Shown: positions 17,558 through 25,248, counted from the first letter of the stretch. The stretch: DNA of 43,358 bases from Terriglobia bacterium (GCA_020073285.1 JAIQFM010000009.1:1-43358), one strand, 5' to 3'. Notes: generated by a model not told the origin, from the letters alone. Translations and numbers: made by a program.

Positions 17558-17585
17558 ATCTATCAGCTATCAGCTTTCAGCCGTT
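17558..17585. repeat. Short 7-base-period array between divergent genes
   Basis: ATCTATC (17558), AGCTATC (17565), AGCTTTC (17572) and AGCCGTT (17579) repeat every seven bases. The array lies 36 bases before the start of the propeller gene, just upstream of a -10-like TATACT (17603-17608). No inverted partner was seen. Confidence 0.65.
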
Positions 17586-17621
17586 GCGAGTAGGGCAGTT
17601 GTTATACTCGTACTCCGACCT

Positions 17622-20600
17622 ATGCTCCGTCGAAGATCTGCTCGTTGCACCGTATGGCAGTTGCTCGCTCTCCTTGTTTTCTCCGTTAGTGCTGCCAGCC
17701 AGAACGTCCCTCCTACGCTTTATTCCGGCATGCGCTGGCGGATGATCGGACCATTCCGCGGCGGGCGCAGCCTGACTGCCGCCGGGGTACGAACACCCCA
17801 GCAGGCAAAAATCGGGCCTGCTGGGGACCCCGTCCGCGGGCAGCGCGACGTCTACTACTTTGGCGCGGTGGGCGGCGGAGTGTGGAAGACGAGCAACGGC
17901 GGGCGGACCTGGCAGCCGATTTTCGATGCGCAGCCGATCGCTTCGATCGGATCGCTGGCGGTGGCGCCGTCGGACCCGGACATTATTTATGTCGGAACGG
18001 GCGAGGCGTCCATCCGCTCCGACATATCGTTCGGCAACGGGGTTTACAAGTCCGCCGATGCCGGACAAACGTGGACGCACATCGGCCTGGAAGACACACG
18101 CCATATCGGCCGCGTGCTGATTGATCCGAAAGATCCGAACATCGTTTTCGTCGCGGCGCTGGGCCATGCCTACGGGCCGAATGCGGAGCGCGGCGTCTTC
18201 CGCAGCAGCGACGGCGGTCGCTCGTGGCAGAAGGTCCTCTACAAAGACGAGAACACGGGCGCGATTGACCTGGCGTTCGACCCAGAAAATTCGAAGATCA
18301 TATACGCCACATTGTGGAATGCGCATCGCCCGCCGTGGAGCACCTACGCGCCCATCCAGAACGCGGGCGGCGGTTTGTACAAATCCACTGACGGCGGAAC
18401 CACCTGGACGCAGATCAAAGGCAACGGCTTGCCAGAGGCCGACTGGGGACGCGCCGGGATTGCAACATCACGCGCGGTGGTGTACGTGCTGCTCGACGTG
18501 CTGAAGGGCGCCGAGGGTGGCCTGTACCGCTCCGACGACCGCGGCTCGAGCTGGCGGCGGGTGAGCGATGATAAGCGTATCTTCGGGCGGCAGTGGTACT
18601 TCGGCGAGATCACCGCCGATCCGAACAATCCCAACATTGTTTACGCGCCCAACGTGGCTCTGTACAAGAGCAGCGACGGAGGCAAGACTTTTGCTGCGCT
18701 CAAGGGCGCGCCCGGCGGCGACGATTATCACTTCCTGTGGCTCGATCCTGACGATGCGGCGCGCATGATTGTGGCCAGCGATCAGGGAACGATCGTCAGT
18801 GTGGACGGCGGCAAGACTTGGACGTCGTGGTTCAACCAGCCGACGGCGCAGTTCTACCACGTCGCCACCGACAACCAGTTTCCTTATTACGTCTACGGCG
18901 CGCAGCAGGACAGCGGCACGGTGGCGACGACCAGCCGCAGCGATTACGGCTCGATTACCTATCGCGACTGGTATTCGGTGGGAGGAGGCGAGGCGGGATA
19001 CATCGCGCCCGATCCGGCCGATCCCAACACCGTCTATGCAGGCGACACCTATGGGCGGCTGTACCGCTGGGACAAAATCACCGGACAGTCGCAGGACATT
19101 TCGCCGACCGCGGTGGAAGAATGGACGACGCCAATCACGGCGAAGAAGCTGCGCTTTACCTGGACTTCCCCGGTGGTGTTCTCGCCGCACGATCCCAAGA
19201 CGCTCTACATGGGCGCGCAGTACGTGCTGCGCTCAACCGATCGCGGCAATTCCTGGCTGGTGATCAGCCCGGATCTGACGGGATGCGCCACCAATGAGGA
19301 ACCCGGCCGAGGGCGGCCGGGCTACACGCCGGGCTACACCCCTCCGGCGGATACAGTCACAACGGAGAATGCGGCCGCGCGCTGCTATGGCGTGGTGTAC
19401 ACGATCGCTCCGTCGCCGGTGGATGCGAATGTGATTTGGGCAGGCACGGATACGGGGCGAATCTGGTTGACGCGCGATGGCGGGAAGACCTGGCAGAACA
19501 TCTCGCCAACGATGATGTATCGCACGGATCCGTCTGATGACGGCCGCGACTGGAGCAAGGTCAGCATGATCGAAGCATCGCACTTCGACGCGGGCACCGC
19601 CTACGTCGGTGTTGACCGGCACCGGCGTGACGACTACGGGCCGCACATTTTGCGCACGCACGACTTCGGAAAATCCTGGGCACATGTGGCGATGGGAATT
19701 CGTTTTCCGATCGATCACATCGGCGGGCCGCGAAACCCCGCTCCGCCGCCAGCGTTTGTCCACGCCGTTCGCGAAGATCCCCAACGCAAGGGCCTGCTCT
19801 ACGCCGGCACCGAGATGGGCGTGTACGTCTCGTTCAACGACGGCGAAGAATGGTCTCCTTTGCGGCTCAACCTGCCAGTCGCGCCGGTGCATGATCTGGT
19901 TGTGCATGAGGACGATCTGGTGATCGCCACGCACGGGCGCTCCTTCTGGATTCTGGATGACCTCACGCCGCTGCGGCAGATGTCGCCCAAGCTGGCGAAA
20001 TCCGCAGCGTATCTGTTTGCGCCGCAGACCGCGATACGGGTCCGCAGCGATGTCAGCCGCGACACGCCGCTTCCCGCCGATGAGCCCGCCGGCCAGAATC
20101 CGCCCGCGGGCGCAATCTTCGACTACTATCTCGGCGCGCCGGCGAAAGAAATCGCGCTGGAGATTCTGGACAGCAGCGGCAAGTTGGTGCGACGGTTCTC
20201 GTCCGCCGACAAACCCGTCCCGCCGGAGAGCAACGTCGCTTTCTCAAGTGACTGGTTCGCACCGCCGCCAAAATTGCAGCCGACAGCCGGCGAGCATCGT
20301 TTCGTCTGGGACCTGCGCTATCCCGACCCGCCCAGCCTGCGTAAGAACTACGACATCTCGGCGGTGTACGCGGTCGGCGCGGCCGGCCTGCCGCGCGGGC
20401 CGCTAGTGCTGCCGGGCAAGTACCAAATTCGAATGACCGCGGACGGAGCGACCCTCATCCAGCCGCTGATGGTGAAGCTTGATCCGCGGTTGAAAGTCAG
20501 CGCCGCCGATCTGCAAAAGCAATTCGACTTGGAAATGCAGATCAGCGCTGCAATGCAGCAGGCGTACACAGCTCTGGAGCAACGCGGACAGCTCGCAAAG

Positions 20601-20765
20601 CAGCCTCAGACGCCCGGAGAAGCTAACCCGCTCGCCAGGACGCTCAACAACCTTGCGACCTTACTGGAGGTGGTGGATACCGCGGACGCCGCACCCACTC
20701 AGCAGGCGCAGGAAGCGTGGCAGGAGCTGCGGGAGAAACTAGATCAAGAACTTCAGCGCAAGTGA
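17622..20765 (+). CDS. Large secreted BNR/sortilin-like propeller protein
   Basis: A 1047-residue exported protein. A signal peptide (about 1-26, ending SAASQ) precedes at least eight Asp-box/BNR repeats of the form S-x-D-G-G-x-T-W: TSNGGRTW, SADAGQTW, SSDGGRSW, STDGGTTW, SSDGGKTF, SVDGGKTW, STDRGNSW and TRDGGKTW. These define a sialidase/VPS10-like β-propeller, probably two. The C-terminal 300 residues, from about ILDDLTPLRQM, form a β-sandwich-like part (EHRFVWDLRYP) and end in a helical tail. Proteins of this length and order are common in Acidobacteria and Bacteroidetes and are often labelled glycosyl hydrolase, but the catalytic residues of sialidases are not evident, so a binding or scaffold role is equally possible. 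The gene stands alone on the plus strand between the two radical SAM genes. Confidence 0.88.
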   Translation: MLRRRSARCTVWQLLALLVFSVSAASQNVPPTLYSGMRWRMIGPFRGGRSLTAAGVRTPQQAKIGPAGDPVRGQRDVYYFGAVGGGVWKTSNGGRTWQPIFDAQPIASIGSLAVAPSDPDIIYVGTGEASIRSDISFGNGVYKSADAGQTWTHIGLEDTRHIGRVLIDPKDPNIVFVAALGHAYGPNAERGVFRSSDGGRSWQKVLYKDENTGAIDLAFDPENSKIIYATLWNAHRPPWSTYAPIQNAGGGLYKSTDGGTTWTQIKGNGLPEADWGRAGIATSRAVVYVLLDVLKGAEGGLYRSDDRGSSWRRVSDDKRIFGRQWYFGEITADPNNPNIVYAPNVALYKSSDGGKTFAALKGAPGGDDYHFLWLDPDDAARMIVASDQGTIVSVDGGKTWTSWFNQPTAQFYHVATDNQFPYYVYGAQQDSGTVATTSRSDYGSITYRDWYSVGGGEAGYIAPDPADPNTVYAGDTYGRLYRWDKITGQSQDISPTAVEEWTTPITAKKLRFTWTSPVVFSPHDPKTLYMGAQYVLRSTDRGNSWLVISPDLTGCATNEEPGRGRPGYTPGYTPPADTVTTENAAARCYGVVYTIAPSPVDANVIWAGTDTGRIWLTRDGGKTWQNISPTMMYRTDPSDDGRDWSKVSMIEASHFDAGTAYVGVDRHRRDDYGPHILRTHDFGKSWAHVAMGIRFPIDHIGGPRNPAPPPAFVHAVREDPQRKGLLYAGTEMGVYVSFNDGEEWSPLRLNLPVAPVHDLVVHEDDLVIATHGRSFWILDDLTPLRQMSPKLAKSAAYLFAPQTAIRVRSDVSRDTPLPADEPAGQNPPAGAIFDYYLGAPAKEIALEILDSSGKLVRRFSSADKPVPPESNVAFSSDWFAPPPKLQPTAGEHRFVWDLRYPDPPSLRKNYDISAVYAVGAAGLPRGPLVLPGKYQIRMTADGATLIQPLMVKLDPRLKVSAADLQKQFDLEMQISAAMQQAYTALEQRGQLAKQPQTPGEANPLARTLNNLATLLEVVDTADAAPTQQAQEAWQELREKLDQELQRK

Positions 20766-20770
20766 GTGCC

Positions 20771-20875
20771 GTCCCTACGGGACTCGGGCTCTAATGCATC
20801 CATTCCCGGCACTGACGTGCCGGTCTATGAACTGCCGTCCCTGCGGGACTGAGCACACGCGGGGCGCGCGTGTGC
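20771..20875. repeat. Cluster of four REP-like hairpins between convergent genes
   Basis: Four perfect stems in 105 bases: GTCCC-tac-GGGAC (20771-20783), CCGGCAC-tgac-GTGCCGG (20806-20823), GTCCC-tgc-GGGAC (20837-20849) and GCACACGCG-gggcg-CGCGTGTGC (20853-20875). The first and third lie in a direct repeat (TGCCGTCCCT-GCGGGACT type). The position between a plus-strand and a minus-strand gene end fits a two-way terminator or a repetitive extragenic palindrome. Confidence 0.8.
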
Positions 20876-20960
20876 CACACGATCACGTTCGGGGACGAAC
20901 GCGCTCCAGCCGCTTCTCGCGATCAAGGGCAAGCGCGCTCCAACATCTCACACTCAGAAC

Positions 20961-23120
20961 TTAGTCGCCCAGCACTGCCTCGTGCTCTTCGTGCTTGGCG
21001 TGACCGTTGCCATTCCCGTTTGACTTTCCATTGCCGTTTCCGTTGCCGTTGGCGGGCGCAAGAGTGGTCAGCGGGACAAATCCTTCCGGCTGCTTTTCTT
21101 TCAGCACGACTTCGCGGTACATCTTGGCCATCTTTTCGTTGTACGCGGGATCGTTCTTCTGCTTGGCGTCGCGGGCGCGAATTTTTTCCTCGCGCGCATT
21201 CTTGGCGATGCCCAAGTGGTCGAGATCGTGTTGCTCTTCTTCGGTGACCAGGTCGCGGTTCAGCTTGAGCGCCTTCAGTTGCACGCCGTCGCTGATCGAG
21301 ACCTTCTTGCCGCCGGCAAAGATTTCGTGCCGCCCGTGCTCCTCGTACCACTTGGTGAGGGTGGCGGTCATGTGCATCTTCTCGATGATGTTGCGCCAGC
21401 CGACGCCCGTGTTATAGGCGCAGAAGCTGATCTCGCCCTCCTGCGTGGCGTAGGGAATGATGCACTGCTCGGTGCGGCGGAAATCGTAGTTGTAGAGGTC
21501 CTGGAACCACATGCCGGCGACGAACAGGACGTTCCAGCGATCGTCGCGGCGCTTCTCCACGTCTTCCAGGGTGCGGTCGGCGGTAGTCTTGCCGTAGCCG
21601 CCACTTTGCGCTTTCTTGCTCACGCCGAAGCTCTTGTCGAGCTTCTTCAGGAACTCGAAAATGGTGAAGTGGGTGGTGGTCTTGAACGGGTTGTAATTGC
21701 GCGTCAGCGCCAGCGCCATGCCGACCGACGACCAGAACTTGCTGCGGCCGCCGTCGGTGACCATGGCCACATCCTTGGCAAACTGGTCGGCATTGATGAA
21801 GGCGGTAATCGGCGCGGATTCCTTGGTGATCTTGTCCACCATGATGCCCATGCCGACGCCGCAATTGGGGTGGCAGCCACAGCTCAGTTGCCCCCATTCG
21901 GCGGTGGGCCCGTGCACCAAGTCGGCCCAGTCGGAGAACGTTCCCATGAAGGAAAGCGGAAACCAATCGCGCGCCGGTTCGCCCAATCCGGTCCGGTTTT
22001 TCACGTCGTGCGCCAGGTGCGCCAGGGTGTAGCGTTGCGCGGCGCGACGCTCGTCGGTAATGGCCTCATCGCGTCCGGTGAACGAGACGGGCTGGAAGGA
22101 GATGAACGAGATTACCCTCGGGTTGTCGAGCGCAAATTTCACCAGGTTCCCGACTTGCTCGTTGTTAATGCCGTTGACGATGGTGACCACGGGCACGACA
22201 TCAACGCCCGATTCGAAGAGGTTCTCGATCGCCTTCAGCTTGACGTCGAACAGGTTGCCGACCTTGCGGTGCGCGTTGGCGGCGTTGCCGATGCCGTCGA
22301 ACTGCAGATAGGCATAGCGCAGGCCCGCTTCCGCCGCCTGCTTGCAGAATTCCTTGCTCTTGGCAAACTCGATGCCGTTAGTCGCCGCCTGCACCGAGGT
22401 ATACCCGACCTTGCGCGCGTAGCGAACGGCGTCCAGGAAATAGGGCGACAAAGTCGGCTCGCCGCCGGAAAACTGCACCGACATCTGCCGCTTCGGTTTG
22501 ATCGAAACGGCATTGTCGAGCATGGTCTTAATTTCTTCCCAGGTGAGTTCGTGCACGAACCCGACCTGGTTGGCGTCCATGAAGCAGGGATCGCACATCA
22601 TGTTGCAGCGGTTGGTCAGGTCAATGGTGAGCACCGCGCCGCGGCCCCACTTCACCGTGCTGGTGCCATGGTGGTGCAGCTTCTCGTCGTTGTGGGAGCG
22701 GATGTCGCGGCCGGGAAAGACCGCCTCGATGTGCTTGAACATGGCCGAGTCAATCGACATCACGTCTTCGAAGTGGCCGTGCTTGGGGCAGTCCTTGACC
22801 ATCAGAATCTTGCCGTCGCGCTCGACGATCTGCGCCTTGATCTCGCCGACCTTCTCGTTGAGCAGGATCTCGTGCGGCAGCTTGCCGTCGAGGATCTGCT
22901 GCCGGATTTCGGGCACGCACTTGGGGCACAGCGAGTCAGTGGCGCGCGGCCAACCGAGCGGCGGCTTTTGCTTTTCGTAGGATTTCAGGAGAGGTTTGTC
23001 GGACCATTTGGGTGTGAATGAGGGCTTCTGGTTGAAACGATTGCCGAATTCAAATACCCCCCAGGCCGCCTTGGCGGCGTACACCAGTCCCAACTCGACA
23101 AACTTGATCGGCTTAGGCAT
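20961..23120 (-). CDS. Radical SAM protein of the tetraether/membrane-spanning-lipid synthase type, copy 2
   Basis: A 719-residue paralogue of the protein at 15661-17337. Shared: N-terminal CPKC (C65, C68) and KDCPKHG (C111), TIDLTNRCNMMCDPC with the radical SAM cysteines C172, C176 and C179, VQFSGGEPTLSP, AATNGIEFA, the run SFISFQPVSFTG, a Cys-rich loop (SCGCHPNCGVG) and CIIPY...SFCAYNTG. It lacks the extra CxxxCxxC that copy 1 has just before the radical SAM motif; HNDEKLHHHG stands there instead. It adds a charged C-terminal extension (about 590-719) ending in an Asn-Gly repeat tail. The N-terminus (LGLVYAAKAAWGVFEFG) is an amphipathic helix that could touch the membrane. Like copy 1 it may act on lipid tails; substrate not shown. 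AAGGGTGA precedes the ATG. Confidence 0.8.
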   Translation of the reverse strand: MPKPIKFVELGLVYAAKAAWGVFEFGNRFNQKPSFTPKWSDKPLLKSYEKQKPPLGWPRATDSLCPKCVPEIRQQILDGKLPHEILLNEKVGEIKAQIVERDGKILMVKDCPKHGHFEDVMSIDSAMFKHIEAVFPGRDIRSHNDEKLHHHGTSTVKWGRGAVLTIDLTNRCNMMCDPCFMDANQVGFVHELTWEEIKTMLDNAVSIKPKRQMSVQFSGGEPTLSPYFLDAVRYARKVGYTSVQAATNGIEFAKSKEFCKQAAEAGLRYAYLQFDGIGNAANAHRKVGNLFDVKLKAIENLFESGVDVVPVVTIVNGINNEQVGNLVKFALDNPRVISFISFQPVSFTGRDEAITDERRAAQRYTLAHLAHDVKNRTGLGEPARDWFPLSFMGTFSDWADLVHGPTAEWGQLSCGCHPNCGVGMGIMVDKITKESAPITAFINADQFAKDVAMVTDGGRSKFWSSVGMALALTRNYNPFKTTTHFTIFEFLKKLDKSFGVSKKAQSGGYGKTTADRTLEDVEKRRDDRWNVLFVAGMWFQDLYNYDFRRTEQCIIPYATQEGEISFCAYNTGVGWRNIIEKMHMTATLTKWYEEHGRHEIFAGGKKVSISDGVQLKALKLNRDLVTEEEQHDLDHLGIAKNAREEKIRARDAKQKNDPAYNEKMAKMYREVVLKEKQPEGFVPLTTLAPANGNGNGNGKSNGNGNGHAKHEEHEAVLGD

Positions 23121-23376
23121 CGTCTATCACCCTTTCGCGGTGGCACAGCAACAACAAATAACTAAAGATGTAATGCACCCCAACTTAGATAAACGAATTC
23201 ACCCAGCCGCCCCCACGGGCGGCGCACTTCGCCCCACGGTCATCATGGTATTGGCTGTCGCTGTGCGCCTCATTCGGAAAGCATGAAAAGGAAAGATTTG
23301 GCTGCTCAGTGGCACGCATGTGCATTAAACGGGGTCACAATCCGGCGGCTAACTGCTTGAAAAACAAGGAGGATTG
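23121..23376. other. Leader and upstream region of radical SAM copy 2
   Basis: About 256 bases without a supported gene. 23150-23200 is AT-rich (AACAACAAATAACTAAAGAT) and probably contains the promoter for the minus-strand radical SAM gene. No confident -35/-10 pair was assigned. Confidence 0.4.
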
Positions 23377-23493
23377 ATGAATCCAGGCACGCTTGTGGCA
23401 GGCGGCAACCAGCAGACTGCCGGGGCGGCAGCCGGGCATCGTCGAGCATCGAAACTGAGAGCCCCAGTAACAGAGAAGGTACGAACGGATTGA
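23377..23493 (+). CDS. Possible 38-residue small protein
   Basis: ATG at 23377 with an almost ideal ribosome site, AAGGAGG, four bases upstream; stop TGA at 23491-23493. The 38 residues are Ala/Gly-rich at first and basic later (MNPGTLVAGG... HRRASKLRAP). No motif was recognised. The strong site is the only support; it could also be a leader peptide for the gene at 23560. Confidence 0.4.
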   Translation: MNPGTLVAGGNQQTAGAAAGHRRASKLRAPVTEKVRTD

Positions 23494-23559
23494 CCCCGGA
23501 ATTCATGGCGGCCGATAATGATTGCGCCTGGCACCGCGCCACGAGTGTGGACTACTGCA

Positions 23560-23793
23560 ATGACTCAATCCGACAAGCGCCGATCTTCGCGACCTTCTTT
23601 CGAGGACGCTGGACGCAAACTGGAGGAAGCTGCCCGTCGTCTGGAACAGGAGACGGAGAAATTCATCCGCTACCTGAACGACGAGGTGGTGCCGGAAGTT
23701 CGCGAGCACTCCAGCCGCGGCCTGCGCCGCGCCTCCAAGGAGCTGGAGAAATTCGCCGATTACCTGGAAGAAACGAAGAAAACCCGCCGTTAG
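23560..23793 (+). CDS. Small charged helical protein, unknown function
   Basis: A 77-residue protein that is almost wholly charged helix (RKLEEAARRLEQETEKF, then EVREHSSRGLRRASKELEKF). Hydrophobic residues recur every three to four positions, so it should form amphipathic helices and possibly a coiled coil. No signal peptide or family was recognised. The ATG at 23560 is chosen over an in-frame ATG at 23518 because the extra residues look non-coding; the ribosome site is weak in both cases. It lies upstream of the RlpA-like gene on the same strand, with its TAG stop merging into a heptamer array. The protein coding call rests on composition and codon pattern. Confidence 0.6.
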   Translation: MTQSDKRRSSRPSFEDAGRKLEEAARRLEQETEKFIRYLNDEVVPEVREHSSRGLRRASKELEKFADYLEETKKTRR

Positions 23794-23958
23794 TCGAGGG
23801 TCGATGGTCGATGGCCCAAGACAACCAGTCGATGGCCGGCGGTCGATGGCCGATGGCAAGAAGGCTAGCGGCGGCTTTCTTCAAAGTGGCGATTGCCGCT
23901 TCCACAACAAAGCGCCGAATTTCAAAGCGGCCAAGGACTAACGACCAACAACCATCGA
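23791..23958. repeat. Inverted pair of 7-base-period arrays at the 5' end of the RlpA-like gene
   Basis: Left array 23791-23861: nine successive seven-base units, with GGTCGAT at 23799, 23806 and 23841, AGTCGAT at 23827 and GGCCGAT at 23848. Right array 23931-23958: CCAAGGA, CTAACGA, CCAACAA and CCATCGA, in inverse orientation. The left array starts at the TAG stop of the 77-residue gene, and the arrays overlap the putative N-terminal codons of the RlpA-like gene. Confidence 0.85.
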
Positions 23959-24677
23959 CGGCTTCTTGGTTTTCTCTATGTCTCTGTGTCTCCGTGGTGT
24001 TGTTCTCGCTGGGGTGCGGACACAAGAAGCAGGCGCAGAAACTTCCGCCGCCACCGCCGATCGCGCCCACCGCCGCAACTCCGGGGGAAACCGCGAAAAC
24101 GCCGCCGACGGCGCCGTCCAAAACCAAGCCGTTGTTTGTGCAGATGGGGAAAGCAAGCTGGTACGGAGCGCCTTATCACAATCGCCGGGGATCCAACGGC
24201 GAAATCTACGACATGAACGCGCTCACGGCCGCGCACCTCACGCTGCCGTTAAATTCCATCGTGCGCGTGACCAACATGAAGACCGGGCAAGCGGTAGTGG
24301 TGCGAATCACCGACCGCGGGCCTTTCGTGGAAGACCGCATCGTCGATCTCTCGATGGCAGCCGCCAAGGCGATTGACGTATGGCGCCACGGCACTGCCCT
24401 GGTCAAATTGGAAGTCTTGCAGGCGCCGGCGGACATACGCAGCGGCGGACGATGGGGAGTGCAACTGGGCGGCTTCCCCGAAGAGGAAGAGGCGCGCCGC
24501 ATCCAGGACAAGCTCTCCCGCCGCTATCACACCGCCAAGGTGCTGGCTTTCAGCAGCCCGGTCGGCGATTGGTGGGTGCGGGTGCGGGTTCAGGGCGACG
24601 ACAAGCGCCGCGCCGAGGAAGTCGCCGGCAGCAGCCCCGCCGCGCGAGAGCACACGTTTCTAGTGAGGCTGGATTAA
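23853..24677 (+). CDS. rlpA: RlpA-like lytic transglycosylase with SPOR domain
   Basis: Septal-ring-type peptidoglycan enzyme that cleaves glycan strands lacking peptide stems. The C-terminal two thirds are clear: a double-psi β-barrel with GKASWYGAPYHNRRGSNGE, TAAHLTLP and ITDRGPF (the Asp and His expected at the active site), then a SPOR domain (RWGVQLGGFPEEEEARRIQ) that binds denuded septal peptidoglycan. Ahead of these is a Pro-rich linker and a hydrophobic stretch ending FSLGC, likely a lipoprotein signal although Ser at position -3 is unusual. The start is unresolved: ATG at 23853 gives 274 residues, GTG at 23886 is an alternative, and the region upstream of about 23960 consists of heptamer arrays. 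The frame continues upstream to 23490 but that part overlaps the 77-residue gene. Confidence 0.82.
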   Translation: MARRLAAAFFKVAIAASTTKRRISKRPRTNDQQPSTASWFSLCLCVSVVLFSLGCGHKKQAQKLPPPPPIAPTAATPGETAKTPPTAPSKTKPLFVQMGKASWYGAPYHNRRGSNGEIYDMNALTAAHLTLPLNSIVRVTNMKTGQAVVVRITDRGPFVEDRIVDLSMAAAKAIDVWRHGTALVKLEVLQAPADIRSGGRWGVQLGGFPEEEEARRIQDKLSRRYHTAKVLAFSSPVGDWWVRVRVQGDDKRRAEEVAGSSPAAREHTFLVRLD

Positions 24678-24678
24678 A

Positions 24679-24830
24679 CAGTTTCAGTTTCAGTTTCAGT
24701 TTCTGGCTTCTGATTTCCAGTTGATGCCGGTGGAATCCCCAGGGCAGCAGTCCAACGGCGGTTGCAAACCTCGTGCTACGCTTCCTTGTTGGTTCGGCCA
24801 CTAGAAACTAGAAGCCAGAGACTGGAAACC
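24679..24830. repeat. 6/7-base-period array and inverted partner around a short spacer
   Basis: Left: AGTTTC three times (24680, 24686, 24692), then AGTTTCT, GGCTTCT and GATTTCC at seven-base steps to 24718, starting two bases after the RlpA stop. Right: CTAGAAA (24801), CTAGAAG (24808), CCAGAGA (24815) and CTGGAAA (24822), inverse to the left. The right array ends two bases from the HIT start codon and so takes the place of a normal ribosome site. Confidence 0.85.
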
Positions 24831-25172
24831 ATGCCCGACTGCCTCTTCTGCAACATGATCGCCGGCAAGACGCCGTGCCGTAAGGTCTTCGAAGACGCGC
24901 AGGTTTTTGTCATCGAGGACATCCGCCCGCAGGCGCCCACGCACGTGCTCATCCTCCCCAAGAAACACATTCGCGGGTTGAAGGAAGCTCAAACCGAAGA
25001 CGCGGAGATCATCGGCCGCATGCACCTGGTGGCGGCGCAGATCGCGAGCCAGCGCGGCATCGAGGACGGCTATCGCACGGTGTACAACGTCGGGCCGCGT
25101 TCCGGCCAATCCGTCTTCCACCTGCATCTGCACCTGATCGGCGGGCGCGACATGAAGTGGCCGCCGGGATGA
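24831..25172 (+). CDS. HIT-family nucleotide hydrolase or transferase
   Basis: A 113-residue HIT protein of the Hint/PKCI type, which hydrolyses purine nucleotide phosphoramidates. The catalytic triad HLHLHL (H97, H99, H101) is intact. The N-terminus CLFCNMI has two Cys (C4, C7) that often bind zinc with a His further on, and THVLILPKKHIRGL is the usual middle motif. Length is normal. I chose the ATG at 24831 because the family begins just before CLFC; an upstream ATG at 24762 would add 23 unrelated residues. The bases before the ATG belong to a repeat array and give no clear Shine-Dalgarno. The cytoplasmic housekeeping role is general to the family and the substrate is not fixed. Confidence 0.92.
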   Translation: MPDCLFCNMIAGKTPCRKVFEDAQVFVIEDIRPQAPTHVLILPKKHIRGLKEAQTEDAEIIGRMHLVAAQIASQRGIEDGYRTVYNVGPRSGQSVFHLHLHLIGGRDMKWPPG

Positions 25173-25175
25173 AGA

Positions 25176-25248
25176 AGCTTTCAGCTTTAGGCATCGCGCA
25201 GGCGCACACGGGTGCCTGAGGCCTTGCGCCCTGCAGCCTGGGGCCTAC
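25176..25248. repeat. 7-base-period arrays between convergent stop codons
   Basis: Left: AGCTTTC (25176), AGCTTTA (25183) and GGCATCG (25190). Right: GCCTGAG (25214), GCCTTGC (25221), GCCCTGC (25228), AGCCTGG (25235) and GGCCTAC (25242). The two sides are partly complementary (CAGGCGCAC with GTGCCTG). The region fills nearly all the gap between the HIT stop and the stop of the receiver-like gene, which overlaps the last unit, so it probably serves as a two-way terminator. Confidence 0.8.

Noticed and set aside
17622-20765. Calling the 1047-residue protein a glycosidase
   Set aside because: Asp-boxes show the fold only. No catalytic residues could be assigned, so the label would be unsupported.
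23490-23852. N-terminal extension of the RlpA-like frame upstream of 23853
   Set aside because: It overlaps the 77-residue gene in another frame and then reads through the repeat arrays, so it is unlikely to be translated.
4731-25248. Heptamer and octamer arrays considered as CRISPR repeats
   Set aside because: Units are 6-8 bases and degenerate, there are no spacers of constant length, and no cas genes are present.
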